A DNA stretch of 64,000 nt from Phycomyces blakesleeanus NRRL 1555(-) (Eukaryota > Mucoromycota > Mucoromycetes > Mucorales > Phycomycetaceae): assembly GCF_001638985.1 (NCBI RefSeq), contig NW_017265192.1:62001-126000 (forward strand), written 5' to 3'. Under the pieces are notes generated by a model. That model was not told the DNA's origin. It worked only from the letters and a program-made list of their open reading frames with translations, and made no database searches. Numbering within the stretch: the first letter of the stretch is position 1; every line of letters begins with the position of its first letter. Below, in pieces: positions 34,599 to 46,175 of the stretch. A program made the translations under genes and the position numbers.

Positions 34599-34671
34599 GC
34601 CCGGCTAGCTCAATCGGTAGAGCGTGAGACTCTTAATCTCAAGGTTGGGGGTTCGACCCCCCCGTTGGGCT
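34599..34671 (+). tRNA. tRNA-Lys (CTT)
   Basis: A 73-nt cloverleaf. The acceptor stem GCCCGGC/GTTGGGC has two G-U pairs. The D arm is GCTC/GAGC. The anticodon stem TGAGA/TCTCA encloses CTCTTAA, giving anticodon CTT. The T arm has GGTTCGACC, also the Pol III B box. The discriminator base is T, and a short T-run follows at some distance. No intron. The LTR-like array ends about 10 bp upstream. Confidence 0.93.
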
Positions 34672-34714
34672 GTTCTATTATTACATTTTGTAATGCTTAA
34701 GTTTTGTGATGCAG

Positions 34715-35076
34715 TGTCAGAGTTAACATCAGTAACCAAAATCAGGATTTACAAGCAACCAGTAATGGTTGACTTTTTAGGATAAAAGATCTTGACTTTG
34801 CCAATTAGTCTTTCACATATGTTTTAAATGTTTAAGATGGTAAATATACTTGTAGAAGATATTACTGGACAACAAGCATCTAAGACATATTATTATAGCT
34901 ATTCTTTTAGTCAGAAATCAATTATCATTTTGTATAAATAGTCAAGAAATACATTTAATAAAAAGCATCTTTATTCTTATCTAAAAACTATTCATAAACT
35001 TGACGATCCCCAGTGGTATTGATTCTGCAACTTAGTTACAAGTGCCAGAAAAGAAATACCAGATCGAGACTTGACA
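34715..35076 (+). repeat. Solo LTR, family A, complete (362 bp)
   Basis: TGTCAGAG at the start and CTTGACA at the end. TGTATAAATAG lies about 20 nt before AATAAAAAGC. It is immediately followed by an inverted fragment of the same terminus (TGTCAAGTCTCGACTGGG at about 35090) that matches the start of 44606-44962. Confidence 0.75.
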
Positions 35077-35644
35077 CAGTGTCGGACATTTGTCAAGTCT
35101 CGACTGGGTGTATCTTTCTATTATTTTAACTTGTATAAGTTTTGATAATAGGGAGGTTTGTGCAATTTTTTTTAACAAAACTAAAAAGGAAATTGCCCGC
35201 CTAAAAAGGAATAATTTGTTTCATACTTCCAAAAAAGATTTTGTCAAAAGGGCACCTGTTCCAAAAATTTTGTAAGCCCAGTTTGGGCGTTACAAAATGT
35301 CTTTAGCCAATCATTGAAAGTTATTTTATCCTTACTAAACTGCCTTTACATTGGGACTGCCTGGATGTTAGAGGCTTGAAATATGTTTACTCAAAATAAA
35401 TAAAAAGAAAATCAAAATAGAGATGTATCTTCCTTAATAAAGATGTAAATAACTAAGTAGCTTATGCAAAGAAGCGCAGCAGAAGTTCTATAAAGAGTAT
35501 CATAACTTGTTTTGCAGAATATAATGGTTTAGTGAATTCAAAATAATATTTTTTGTTAATATCTGGAAAACTATATATAATGCTGCTTTTAACTTTTTTC
35601 TTATTCTTCTTATACACATCTTTTACAAAGCCATACCTGAAACA

Positions 35645-36539
35645 ATGAACATTATTCAATTTACAGCAGAAGCATCTGAAAAAACACCCAAGTCCCCAAA
35701 AGCTGATCAGAACAGCAAAACTGGCAGAAAGAATAGGTCCTTCACTGAGAAAAGGGATCTTGCATTGGTTGACGCCTTGTTAGCCAAGCACCCATGGAAC
35801 CCCAATCTTGGAAGAAGAGGAAAACTTTGAGAAGAAGTGAGAACTGCTGTGAATAATGGTGACGAAGATGTCAAAGGTGTTTTGCTCAACACTGTCAAGA
35901 ATCGGCATAAGCACTTGATAGAAATATATAACAAGAAGGAGAATAAAGAAAGATAGTCAAGTGGCAGCAACGAGCTTTTCTCAGAGCTTCATATGCTTGT
36001 TGGTGAGCTTATCAATTTGGTAAGTTAAATACAATATTACATACATTATACAATACCTGTTGTTTAACAAACTTTTTCTTACAAAGGAGAGAGATTTGAA
36101 AGACGAGGACAATAAAAAGGATGCCACCAAGCAGGTGGAGATACAGAAGAATAAACAAGCCAAGACGTTGGTCAAGAATGTTGCAGGTGGGGTGCACTCA
36201 ATCACCCATCAGAGTGCAGCCCCTGCTTTGAAAAAAAGAAGAGTCAATGTGGAAAGTACAGGCCCATCAAATTCTGGTGCTGAAAAGCAATTTACAAAAG
36301 GGGGAAATGTGCTGTTCTTTTTGAAGAACTTCAAAGATGAGATGGAAAACGTTATCGACACTGAAGTCAAGTATAAGCAGCTTGATTCTGCTTATCACAT
36401 GGAGGACAAGCTGGACTCGATTGAGAAAAGCAACAACAGGATTGCAGACACATTGGAGTGGTTGGCGGGTGCTGTTATGAATATGAATGACATGCTTCAA
36501 CAACTCCTTGCTGCAATAACCCATCAACCCTCACTTTGA
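35645..36539 (+). pseudogene. Myb/SANT-like partner of Harbinger-2
   Basis: From ATG 35645 the reading gives a basic start and a SANT/trihelix-like block (KNRSFTEKRDLALVDALLAK, a TGA at 35828 where Trp is expected after RRGKL, then EEVRTAVNNG and NTVKNRHKHLIE). A second stop follows NKKENKER at 35954. The exon ends at GTAAGT (36020). The next exon (from 36087) encodes RERDLKDEDNKKDATKQVE, a basic KKRRVN nuclear-import-like patch and a C-terminal helical part (KLDSIEKSNNRIADTLEWL). As in Harbinger-1, the gene is tail-to-tail with the transposase, with 47 bp between the stops. Two stops make it a pseudogene. Confidence 0.65.
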
Positions 36540-36586
36540 TCCTGTTTTTTTTTGAATAAATAAATTAAGAAAACAAAATATATGTA

Positions 36587-37804
36587 TTAGTTTCTCAATA
36601 GACCAATAACATACTCCTCCAGTATAGGAGAAGCAACCTTAAATCTTATGTTAGTCTGATTTCCTCCATTACAGCAAGTATAGAAATTTTTTAAAAGTAT
36701 TACTACAATATAGTAGGTTCCAACAGGGCTAAGAAACATTTGCTGGGATTGTGGATATTTGACAAATGCAAAAAGATTCGCAACATGAGCAAACTCATTT
36801 TCTACTACGACATGCACTTTTGACATTCTATCATTTACAAATCTCTGGTAGGTGTCTTGTGTAACTAAAACACATCTTATTAAGATTAAATAACATGTTT
36901 ACATTAAAGTGAGTAAGTTTACAGGACTTACACCAACTAAATGGGCACTTGATATGCTGGGAGTTTGTGTATGCTCTGTCTCCATACAGACAATAGCAAG
37001 AGCCACTCTGGCCTCTGAAGTCAAACATTTCTTGCATTCTATCTTCCAGTCTACTCTTTTTGTAAACAAACAAATCGTGATGTCTACCAACAATTGGGCC
37101 ATAAAATGAAGACGTAATCCCATCTGGTGTCACCACAGCTTGATATCTTAATCCATGGTGTCTATAAACAAACATATGCACTAAATTAATAAACAAAAAA
37201 CAAAGATAACAAGGTACTAAAATTTTTAGCTCACATGATGCCCACTAAATACTATCTGTTGAAAATCTCCTGGCCTTGTTGTCTTATGAAAGGTTCCGTC
37301 TAAAAACCCAACACAATTATCTATAGGAGCATCTTTTTCATACAATCAAGAGACAATAATATAAGTTTTGAAAAATTCAGTGGAGTACAAGTCGCCTTTA
37401 CTATGGGTGTGAATTGCTTCACTGAAGATTTGGAGGTTTTCCTTGCAAAATTGATTTTGATCAAAGTAAAGACCAGATCCAAATTTCTGCATGAGCTTAT
37501 CTAACATGCTATTAAAAATGATACTAAGAGTATCTTTATCTTTGCCAAAAACCATTGCTAGCTCATTTAATCTAGCAGAGTATGCCATTCGACTAAGTAG
37601 AATGGCAAGTACAGTCGTGGTTGGCAAAGAGAAATGGGATCAGGTCTCATCATGGAAATGTACCCTCTCCCCTAAATCAATTACTATAGCAATTGATTGG
37701 ATCTGGGTATGCTTTTTATAGATATATATATATATATATATACTATTGAAATCTCTTAGCTTGAAATACACTGTTGATTATATCTGGAAGTATGTAAACC
37801 AAAA
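36587..37804 (-). pseudogene. Harbinger-2 transposase, catalytic part
   Basis: This part of a HARBI1-like transposase lies left of the LINE-2 insertion. Reading down from 37804: a helix-turn-helix-like region (AILLSRMAYSARLNELAMVF, KDTLSIIFNSML), a TGA at 37346 after YIIVS where Trp is likely, NCVGFLDGTFHKTTRPG with the first Asp, an intron near 37170-37236, HHGLRYQAVVTPDGITSSFY, YGDRAYTNS with the second Asp, and VVENEFAHVANLF with the Glu. The order and spacing match Harbinger-1. The N-terminal exon is 5.3 kb away at 43131-43322 because LINE-2 sits inside the gene. Stops and the insertion inactivate it. Confidence 0.8.
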
Positions 37805-37817
37805 GAGAAATTGACAC
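37805..37817. repeat. LINE-2 target-site duplication, left
   Basis: GAGAAATTGACAC, identical to 43131-43143 on the other side of LINE-2. The match could extend by TT, which cannot be told apart from the poly(A) tail. Confidence 0.9.
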
Positions 37818-37991
37818 TTTTTTTTTTAGTATTTTATTGATCTGCTGTCACGCTCTGCGTGCAGCTTTTAAAATGCCATCAAAGTGGACTTAATTGAACA
37901 GATAAGACATAGAGAAACAAGGGGGAGGAAATACGAAAATATAAGAAAAAAAAACGGAATGAAACAGGAGAGGAAATTAGACAGGAAATAC

Positions 37992-40900
37992 TTAAGCTAG
38001 TGTACTGATGTGTTTTTCTATTACAGTGGACGCTTTCTGTGCCACAACGCCTGACAGAAAGGGTTGGTCATCAAAAACAAATTTCCAATGAGCACTCCAA
38101 ATCGCTTTAGCAGTGACAGCGGAAAGGATAATCCAAAGGCCTTGATGGGAGGAACGTGGTGGGAAGCTGCCTCTGGTAAGGAGAAGGCAGATTTCAGCAA
38201 GGTTCCAGGCCAGGCAAAAGTGAGAGAGAATGACGTTCCACACCTGCTGATTGATAGAACAGCCAAAGAAAAAGTGATACTGATCTTCAGTAGCATCTTG
38301 ACAAAAGATGCAAGATGAGCTGAGGAAGCGTCGAGGTATAAATAGATTGAGACGTTTTCGGGTTGGCGTTCTATCCCAAAGCATTTTACACCAGACTGTG
38401 CGACAGTGGTGGGGGATAGCGACAGACCAGAATTTACGCCATTGGACAGACAAATTTAGAGATGAGGGCACTTGCAGGTGAAGATGGCGTTGAAGAGATC
38501 TGGTGCTAGCTTTACCCAAACTAGTGCTGTCCAACTGTACCAAAGAAAGAAGTGAGGAAAGATCGGGGGAAGGGGTGTCAGTAAAAGGTCGATGTTCAAG
38601 GCAAGAGATAAACCAAGGACAGAGGACCATCCTGCCAGAATCAATCTGTTGGAAGAAATGACCGATACAATTACATGCCCGAGAAAATATACCATGAACC
38701 TTGCAGACAAGACGGTCATCAGTCTCCAGAGAAAATGCATCAGAAACCAGAATTATTTTCAGGTTCAGAGAAGAGTCAACAAAGGGTGGCACGTTCATCC
38801 ATATTGAAGTTAATGGGAAGTGTTGGACCACAGTTGGCGGCAATTGCAAGTTGGATGGGAGAGAAGCTGGAAGAAGTGAGGTACAAGTGCGATGCAGTGG
38901 AAGAAGTGAAGTCGGGCAAGTTGCACTACTACAGGGAAACAAAAGTGCAATACTGGCAGAAGGCGCGCGAAAGTTTAGAGGAAGTATAAATTCGAGGTAT
39001 GACAGTATAAAGGAAGTAGAAGAAAAAGAGTGAGAATGCAAGATAGGGAGAATCCAGCGCAATTGAAGAGCTCATTGTTGATGATCAGGATCAATCAGGC
39101 CCAAACCGTCTGATTTGCGTGGCAGACAGAGAAGCGGCCAGCCAGGGCTACCAAAACCCAGTCACAGAAACAAGCGAATATGAGTGCGAATGGCAGCAAA
39201 GAAAGATAGCAGTGCAGGAGTCACGTATAGCATATGCCATACTGAGCTGAGAAGAAGTGAGTTTGCCACAATACTTTTACCACGAATGGACAAGCATCTT
39301 TGAGAAAGTAGCGTGCAATGGTTCCTAATCTTGACCAGTAAAGCCGCATGGAAGGTCTCAAGCTAGGATGGATGTGAGCTCAATGGGAAGCCTAGGTAAC
39401 GGATGGCAGTGGCGGAGTGATGGTCATGTCGACTGTGAATATCAGCAGCATCCAATACAGGGCCCCAATCCGGATGAAATTGTCCAGACATAGCAACAGC
39501 AACTGTCTTATGAAGATTGACTTTCGCATTAGAGGCTAAGCCAAATATACGCAAAAGATTGAGTAGACCACTCATCTTGGCAAGCAGAGAAAGAAAGGCG
39601 AGAAGGTCATCGGCATAAGCAAGAAGTTTGAGTGGAGGTGGTGAGAGCTCAGGAGAGGACGATGAGAGAGATGGCAGAACCAGAAATCGGAAACCATGGA
39701 TGGCAGGAGAAGCAAGAATGGATCTAAGCAAAGATTCGAAGGCCAGGTTAAACAGCAAGGGAGAGAGAGAATCACCTTGACATAGCCCCCGGCTTTGTAG
39801 AAAAGAAGAAGATATGTGCCTATTCACATTCACATGAATTTGAGTAGAAAAGAAGAGACCACAGACGGAGTCAACAAAAATTGTGGGGAAACTGGCTCTG
39901 GCCAGGACAAGACGAAGATATGCAGGGTGGACACGGTCATAGGCCTTCTCCTGATCCAAAAGAAGGGCAACACATGGGTCTTGGGTTATTTGTGCATGTG
40001 ACATGGCAAGGCGTGTCAGCAAAACATTGTCAGCAATAAACCAATCTGCCATAAAACCCGTTTAGAATGGTGTTATGAGTGTGCCAATACCATATTGCAA
40101 ATGGGATGTAAGCATTTTGGTGAACAACTTGGCGTCACAGTTTATAAGAGATATGGGTCGCCAGTTGCAGAGAGAGGTAGTGTCGCCGGCTTTTGGTAGG
40201 AGAACAAGTATGGTTTCCAGCCAAGATGGAGGAAAAACATCATGCAATGCATTATTATAGACTTGAACTGCAAGATTTTGGACCATTGGGTGACAGAAGA
40301 GCCGAGCCCATAATGGGTAGGGCAAACCATCCATCCCAGGACTAGAGTTGATGGGGGTGGCTTTAAGGACAGACAGAATGTCATCCAAGGTGACATCAGC
40401 AATGAGGTAGGCAGAGTCAGTGGAAGACAGACAGGCAGAAGGTGGGAATTTGTTGATAAGAGAGTGTGCAGCAGGATAGTCAATGGGTTCCAGTGAGTAA
40501 AGAGATTGGTAGAAAGAGCAAGTATGGCCAAGCAAATCGGCGGGAGAGGTGTAGATCGCACCAGTGACAGGGTCGACAAGAGAGGAGATAGTTTTTGCAG
40601 CGGCTCGCTGTTTGAGCACATGAAAGAAATATTTCGAAGAAGTCTTGCCAGCTTCACACCATTTAGTACCAGATCTGGCAGCCAAGGTGGAGGCCCGAGA
40701 CAATTGTATGGTGGCGAGCTCATGTTCAATGTGGAGAAGTTGAGGAGAATGAGTATGAATTGCAAGTTCATTTCGAGCACGATGAAGATGATGTTCCTGA
40801 TTTCGGAGTTGACGGTGAACTCGTTTAGAGTACATTAGGGCGAGCTGTTTGATAGCATGCTTAATATGATCTCACCAAGAACTGGGAGACATGTCAGGAG

Positions 40901-41705
40901 AGAGAAAAGAGTTGGCCTTATCCAGAAAGTCGGTAATGAGAGCATCAAATTCATCATGCAGGAGATATTGCGTATTAAACCTCCAGACTCCAGGACCTGG
41001 TGGGCGAGAGAAAGGAATGGAGACCGCAAGAAGGCAGTGGTCAGTCCATAAAGGCTTGATAAATGTTACATCAGGGCGTTTGGTAACAATGCTGTGTGGA
41101 CAGAAAATGTAGTTGATGCGTGTGCGGGTGCGAGAGCTGTGGAAAGTGGGTAACGGGGGTGAAGAAAAATTAGTGATGGCATCCACGCAATTACTCTGAA
41201 TGTATCCTTTCCAGTCCGGTGGATGGCTGCAACGATGGCTAAGATCACAGTTAAAGTCCCCCAGAATAAAGGCAGGCAGGGAAGGAATGACAGTAGGGAG
41301 AGTGCGTGCTAATGAGGAGAAGAAAGTATGCCGGTGGGAAGGAATGTTGGGTGCATAAATAACCACAACTACAAAAGGATTAACACAATGATTGGTATGT
41401 GTAATCTTGACAACGAGTGCACAGTTGTCAGGAGAAACATGCAGTTGAGATAATTGGAGGAGGGGATCGAAAGAGACGAGGCCGCAATGTGGGGTCCATA
41501 GGCTGGCTTGTGCTTGGAATGTAAGGTGAATAGATGAGTGATATATAGGGAGTAAATGAGTCTCTTGGAGAGCAAGTAATGAAAGGGAAGGGGAAAGGGT
41601 ACGAAGGTGTCGGATGTAAAGAAGTTTTGGGGATTGCGGGTTATTGATGGTAGAGAGGAGACCTCGAACATTCAAGGTTCCTATGCGAAGATGTTGTACA
41701 GCCAT
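37992..41705 (-). pseudogene. LINE-2 ORF2: endonuclease, reverse transcriptase, zf-RVT
   Basis: A single frame of 1,237 codons from ATG 41705 to 37992, without frameshift but with five in-frame stops (40872, 40062, 39363, 39162, 39072). The endonuclease has LRIGTLNVRGL, LLALQETHL, LGDFNCDLSHR and WTDHCLLAVS. The reverse transcriptase has LVLLPKAGDTTSLCNWRPIS, a TAA where Gln of the QTGF box belongs, LDQEKAYDRVHPAYL, GLCQGDSLSPLLFNLAFE and the catalytic LLAYADDLLAF. The C-terminus has the zf-RVT motif CIFCQDATEDQYHFFFGC. All domains are present; it would be complete if the stops were sense codons. Confidence 0.9.
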
Positions 41706-43052
41706 TTATGAACTTGGCTGACCTGAGCGGTCAGACTTTTCAGTTCCATCAGTCATAGGTGTGTTACCATCCAGATCAGTGTACGGGAATGCACCTTGGG
41801 CGCGAGTCCGGAGAGTGGCCCTAAAAAGAGATTGTCGAAGTTTGTCATCAGTGTAAATTGCTGGGTTAATGCCATCATTGTGACTATGTAGGCCTCGGGC
41901 ACCTGGTGAGTGCTTGCTGGCATTGAGCCCATGGCCAGTCAGATCATACATAGTTGTATCAAATGGAATTAGGGGATTGTCATTGTGTGGGGTCCGGTTT
42001 CTGGTCGTCATGGCGCGAGTATTCATCACTGATATGGAATGGTGACATATTGTGTGTGTAGCAGGTGGGTTGAGAATGGGTGAAGCATGGGTAGGAGTCA
42101 AGGTTGATGAAGTGACTGGTGAAACGGGTGTCTCTATCATAGCGACCGAGTATTGGTGTGCTCAAAGGGGCGCAGTATCAGCAAGTGCAATCTGCTGCTG
42201 CTCTTGGATAGCCCGCTCGGCTTCAATATTGTCTGGATGAGTGGGGCACTCGCAACTGTCTATGACATGACCAAGAACACTGCATTGTTGGCAGCAAGGT
42301 GCGCGGGGAGGACGTTTTGTGCAGGAGCATAGATAATGCCCTTCCTCTTGGCAGTATCCACACACAGGTGTGATATTGGTGGAGCAGAGCTCAGCAAGGC
42401 AGGAAAGAGACCCACCAAGGTAGAGACGGCTTGGGAGACTGCGGACTTCATCTTGTCTAGAGGTGTCTAAATAGATAGTGGCTTTGCCACGGAAAGTACC
42501 ACGGTATGAGAGATAAGCTCTCAGCTGAACGATTTTGCCAAAAGGCCGGAATGCATTTTCGATGGGCTCAAGTAGATCTGTGCTAGGATCGCAGGTGTTA
42601 ATATGGTAAAGATTAACCTTAACAATGTGGCTGTTAGAAGGCAATCTTGGTGTAGCAATGATTCGGGTGTTCTGATAGGTCAACCCATTGGACGTTGCTT
42701 TGGTGCGGGAGGAAGGGTCAGTAAAGAAGGCTTCTGCCAGAAGGTCTTTTGAGCAAGTATAACGGAGAGTGAGAGAGGTCATCCAGCCTACACGGTCAGA
42801 GAGAACATCATCCATGTCCCTTGCAGGAACGAGTTTTCCAAGATTAAACAAAACACTCATTGGATGGATGGTACTAGCCCATGCAGTGGATGCAAGATCC
42901 ACAATCATATTCTTGTCAAAGTTGGGAGCAGTGAAGATGTGCAAAGATTTGTTCTTTGGACGTAGTGTTGTAGACTGGGCACGGTAAGGTGGGTTACCTT
43001 GCCATAATGTGTGTGCCCTGTCCTGTGGGTTCAATCCCTCAAGGGTACTCAT
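41706..43052 (-). pseudogene. LINE-2 ORF1: nucleic-acid-binding protein with CCHC knuckles
   Basis: 449 codons from ATG 43052 to the TAA at 41706. The middle region resembles an RNA-binding fold (AFRPFGKIVQLRAYLSYRGT, FRGKATIYLD). Two zinc knuckles follow: CGYCQEEGHYLCSC and CQQCSVLGHVIDSC. ORF1 proteins of such elements coat the RNA. One in-frame TGA at 42162 follows ADTAPL. The frame then stays open through a Pro/Thr/Ser/His-rich tail. ORF2 starts in the same frame at the next base after the stop. Confidence 0.8.
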
Positions 43053-43130
43053 GTCAGAAAACGTTAATTGGTATTAACTCGTATCAGTTATATGAATTTC
43101 CATAAAACTATTTTTAATGGAGAAAAGGGT

Positions 43131-43143
43131 GAGAAATTGACAC
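43131..43143. repeat. LINE-2 target-site duplication, right
   Basis: GAGAAATTGACAC, the second copy. It lies inside the N-terminal exon of the Harbinger-2 transposase. Confidence 0.9.
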
Positions 43144-43322
43144 TTGCTATTCTCCAACAGTCTAATATCAAGTGGTTCTGCCTCACGTAATCTAATGAGT
43201 CTACGGTCACCTTCTTCCTGAAGCCAGTTGTTTTTATTTTCGATCTGTTCATTAATCTGCATTGCTGATGCATACGCAATAGCTGCATTTATTAAATTGT
43301 TTATACAAATATTTTGTGACAT
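43131..43322 (-). pseudogene. Harbinger-2 transposase, N-terminal exon
   Basis: From ATG 43322: MSQNICINNLINAAIAYASA, then REAEPLDIRLLENSKCQFL. The LINE-2 target duplication covers the codons for the last KCQFL. After removing LINE-2 and one copy of the duplication, the frame joins ENSKCQFL to FWFTYFQ at 37804 and below. The gene therefore began here before the LINE arrived. Confidence 0.65.
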
Positions 43323-43600
43323 TTTTAAAAATTAAAGAGATGTGTTATTCATGCAAAGAAAAAAATTGTTTTTATAAGCCATATAATATTGAATAAAGAC
43401 TTTTTTGTGATTTTAGTCTCAATATATTCTCCGACCGTGACGTGCATCTTAATATGGAAATGAAACTTCAGAAAATTGGTAAGAAATTTCTGTCCATTTT
43501 AGTACATTGGAAAAGAGATTAGTAAAACAAACTTGCACAAATCTCTCTAATGTCTTTGTGTTGTTCCCAATCTGGGTTGGTCTTCCTTTTACTATAACAA

Positions 43601-43963
43601 TGTCAGAGTTGACATCAGTGACCAAAATCGGAAGTTATAAGCAATTAGTAACAGTTGACTGCTTAGGATAAAAGATCTTGACTTTGCCAATTGGTCTTTT
43701 GACTATGTTTTAGATGATGGAGATGAGGGATATACTTGTAGAGATATTACTGGATAACTACCATCTAAAACATATTATCATAGCTATTCTTTTAGCCATA
43801 AAACAACAATCATTTTGTATAAATAGTCAAGAATTACATTTAATAAAAATCATCTTTATTCTTATCTAAGAACTATTCATAAAAACTTAACGATTCACAG
43901 TGGTATTAATTCTGCGACTTAGTTACAAGTGCCAGAAAAGAAATACCAGATCGAGACTTGACA
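43601..43963 (+). repeat. Solo LTR, family A (363 bp)
   Basis: Starts TGTCAGAGTTGACATC and ends GAGACTTGACA. TATAAATAG is followed by AATAAAAATC. The flanks carry ACAA on each side (43597-43600 and 43964-43967), a possible 4-bp target duplication. Confidence 0.75.
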
Positions 43964-44037
43964 ACAAAGTCAAAAGGTCAAACCTACTAGGGATCAAGGA
44001 GTATATGTAAAATCAATGAGAAGATAAAAGATACTTT

Positions 44038-44399
44038 TGTCAAGTTTCAATCTATTATTTCTTTTTTTGCACTTGTAACTAAGTCGCAGAATCAATACCA
44101 CAAGGGATTGTCTAGTTTATGAATAGTTTTTAGGTTGAATCAAAGATACTTTTTATTAAATATATTGCTTGACTATTTATACAAAATGATAATTGATTTC
44201 TGGCTAAAAGAATAGCTACAATAATATGTCTTAGATGCATGTTTTCAAATAATATTTTCTACAAGTACGTTCACTATTTTAAACATCTAAAACATATATG
44301 AAAGACCAATTGACAGAGTAAAGATCTTTTATTCTAAAAAGTCAACTCTTACTGATTACTTATAACTACTAATTTTGTTCACCAATGTTGACTCTGACA
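44038..44399 (-). repeat. Solo LTR, family A, inverted copy (362 bp)
   Basis: Reverse-oriented relative of 43601-43963: plus-strand TGTCAAGTTTC at the left and GACTCTGACA at the right. The 74 bp between the two LTRs contain AGGTCAAACC and GGATCAAGGAGTATATG, which also appear in the hairpin at 59.2 kb. Confidence 0.75.
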
Positions 44400-44605
44400 C
44401 GTTTTATTAATATGAATTGAATTGTCTTATATAATTTGCTAAACTAATACTGCTCATTATCCACAGTAGTTCTTATATTATATTTAAATAAAAGAAGAGT
44501 CATTATATTGTGGTTAATACTCAGGAAAATGTTACTGTGCATAAAGAGGTACTGCAGTTAACCATTTTCAGCTTTTATGGATTTATCAAAAGAATGTCTG
44601 ACAGT

Positions 44606-44962
44606 TGTCAAGTCTGAACTGGGTATATCTTTCTATTATTTTAACTTATATAAGTTTTGATAATAAATCACCACCAACTAGAACGTTGTAAATAAATAGG
44701 AACAGATAGAAATATAAAGAATTGAATTGTTTTTTATTGATATAAATCTTGAAATATGTATACAGATTTCTTAAAAGTGAAACTATCTAATCTAATTATT
44801 TCACTCAAAACATATTGGTTTTATTTTTATGGAAGGCAATATAATATGTCTTAGTTAACAAAATAAAAAATCAATTCATATAACATTGAGGGTATACATT
44901 AAAAGGAATAACCGATTGGATATCTTACTTAAGAATTTCTATTTACGATTTCAACTCTGACA
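44606..44962 (-). repeat. LTR, diverged subfamily of A (about 357 bp)
   Basis: Ends are TGTCAAGTCTGAACTGGG and CAACTCTGACA, like family A, but the interior differs. A minus-strand AATAAAAAACAATTC module lies near 44735. Its left 65 bp match the fragment at 35088-35151. Confidence 0.6.
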
Positions 44963-44987
44963 TCATTTCCAATCTGGATTGTTGTCT

Positions 44988-45176
44988 TGTTAAGTCTCAA
45001 TCTGGTATTTTTTTTCTGGCACTTGTAATCAATAAGTTTAAATTCTCAAAACTGAAAGCAGTCTTGTATTCACTAGACTTCCTGATATGTTTTTGGTCCA
45101 ACACATTCTATTATTATTATTGTTTTTTTTTCAGATATAACTTTTCTTTTCTCTATACTTTTATCTAAAAATAAAA
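44988..45176 (-). repeat. LTR-like fragment, family B
   Basis: Reverse complement of 12000-12187. It is cut off by the left end of CACTA-A at 45180, so it is the target that element entered. Confidence 0.65.
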
Positions 45177-45436
45177 CGTCACTATGGTTAAAAAAGTGGC
45201 AACGTGTTACCACTTTGGTAGCATAACTGCCATTTTTTACATAATAAAAAATAGTGGATATGAGTCTGTATAGCACGATTAGAGGCACAGTTTCCACTTT
45301 TTTTTTTAAAAGACCGAGGTTCACTCCTTTTTTTTGGTTTTTTTTGGTTTCCTTTCACGCCCCCCCTTTTTTTTGCTCTACTGTATCCAATACTAGTATA
45401 TCATTTCGCTTTTTATTTGCCATATTAAATAAACCA

Positions 45437-45486
45437 TTTATTGAATTGAATTAAAATGAATTGGAATGAATTGAATTGAATAAGAT
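45437..45486. repeat. Imperfect (GAATT)n tract
   Basis: About 50 bp of imperfect 5-bp and 10-bp repeats (ATTGAATTGAATTAAAATGA and on). CACTA-B has a shorter version near 59970. Confidence 0.7.
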
Positions 45487-46175
45487 TTTGCTTCAATTTA
45501 TGTTTTATTATATGATAGTAATACTACTTAAAACCCGTCTATTGGAACTTGCAAAAAAGACATAATATTATTTGGCTACTGCAGGGTATGTAGTAAAAAC
45601 CCTTTATTCCAAAAGCATTTCATGTGTTTTGAGTACTTCAATATAGACTAGACGATCTTTAATTATTACTGGTTTCTATAAATATATCAATGTTAGAGAG
45701 AAAATAAATAAATAGACATAATAATATAGTGCTTACTTTTATGTAACATATTTAATAGCTTTAAAGAATTTTTTTGCTCTAAAAATATATATTAGAAAAT
45801 AATATTAATATGTAAGCTTCATATGTTATTAAAAAGTGTTAGTACACTATGGGAAAAAATGGCAGTTTTTTGCTTTTGTGACTATGTTTTCGGCCTATAA
45901 TAATTAAAAAATCACTAAAAATCCAATTTGAAACTAGAAAATCTCTGTTTTTTGAAAAGGTTGACAAAAAGCAAATTGACCACCTAAAATTAAATCTCCT
46001 GATAGACAAAAGTAAGCTTTAACTACAGACTTTACATTTTTAGTAAATGTAGATCGCATTTGATGACTATTAAAAGTCAGAAGAAAAAGAGAAGAAAATA
46101 TCTAAACTTTCTGCTGAGACAATAAAATATGTTAAGACAATTTGAAAAAAAAATGTATTACAAAAAAAAAACAAA

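Larger units (their letters stand above)
37818..43130 (-). mobile_element. Non-LTR retrotransposon LINE-2, full length (5,313 bp)
   Basis: A complete L1/Tx1-style layout: 78-nt 5' UTR, ORF1 with zinc knuckles, ORF2 with endonuclease, reverse transcriptase and zf-RVT, then a 3' UTR with AATAAA and a poly(A) tail (plus-strand T10 at 37818-37827). The element is flanked by identical 13-bp copies of GAGAAATTGACAC (37805-37817 and 43131-43143). Visibly richer in G+C than its surroundings, so comparatively young or from a different compositional background. Confidence 0.9.

Noticed and set aside
37992..41112. Plus-strand frames of 60-110 codons across LINE-2 (for example 38675-38989, 40506-40838)
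   Set aside because: Antisense shadows of the long ORF2 frame, no recognisable motifs.
45254..45454. Short plus-strand frame rich in Phe
   Set aside because: Produced by poly(T) tracts in the CACTA-A end; the equivalent place in CACTA-B has no matching frame.
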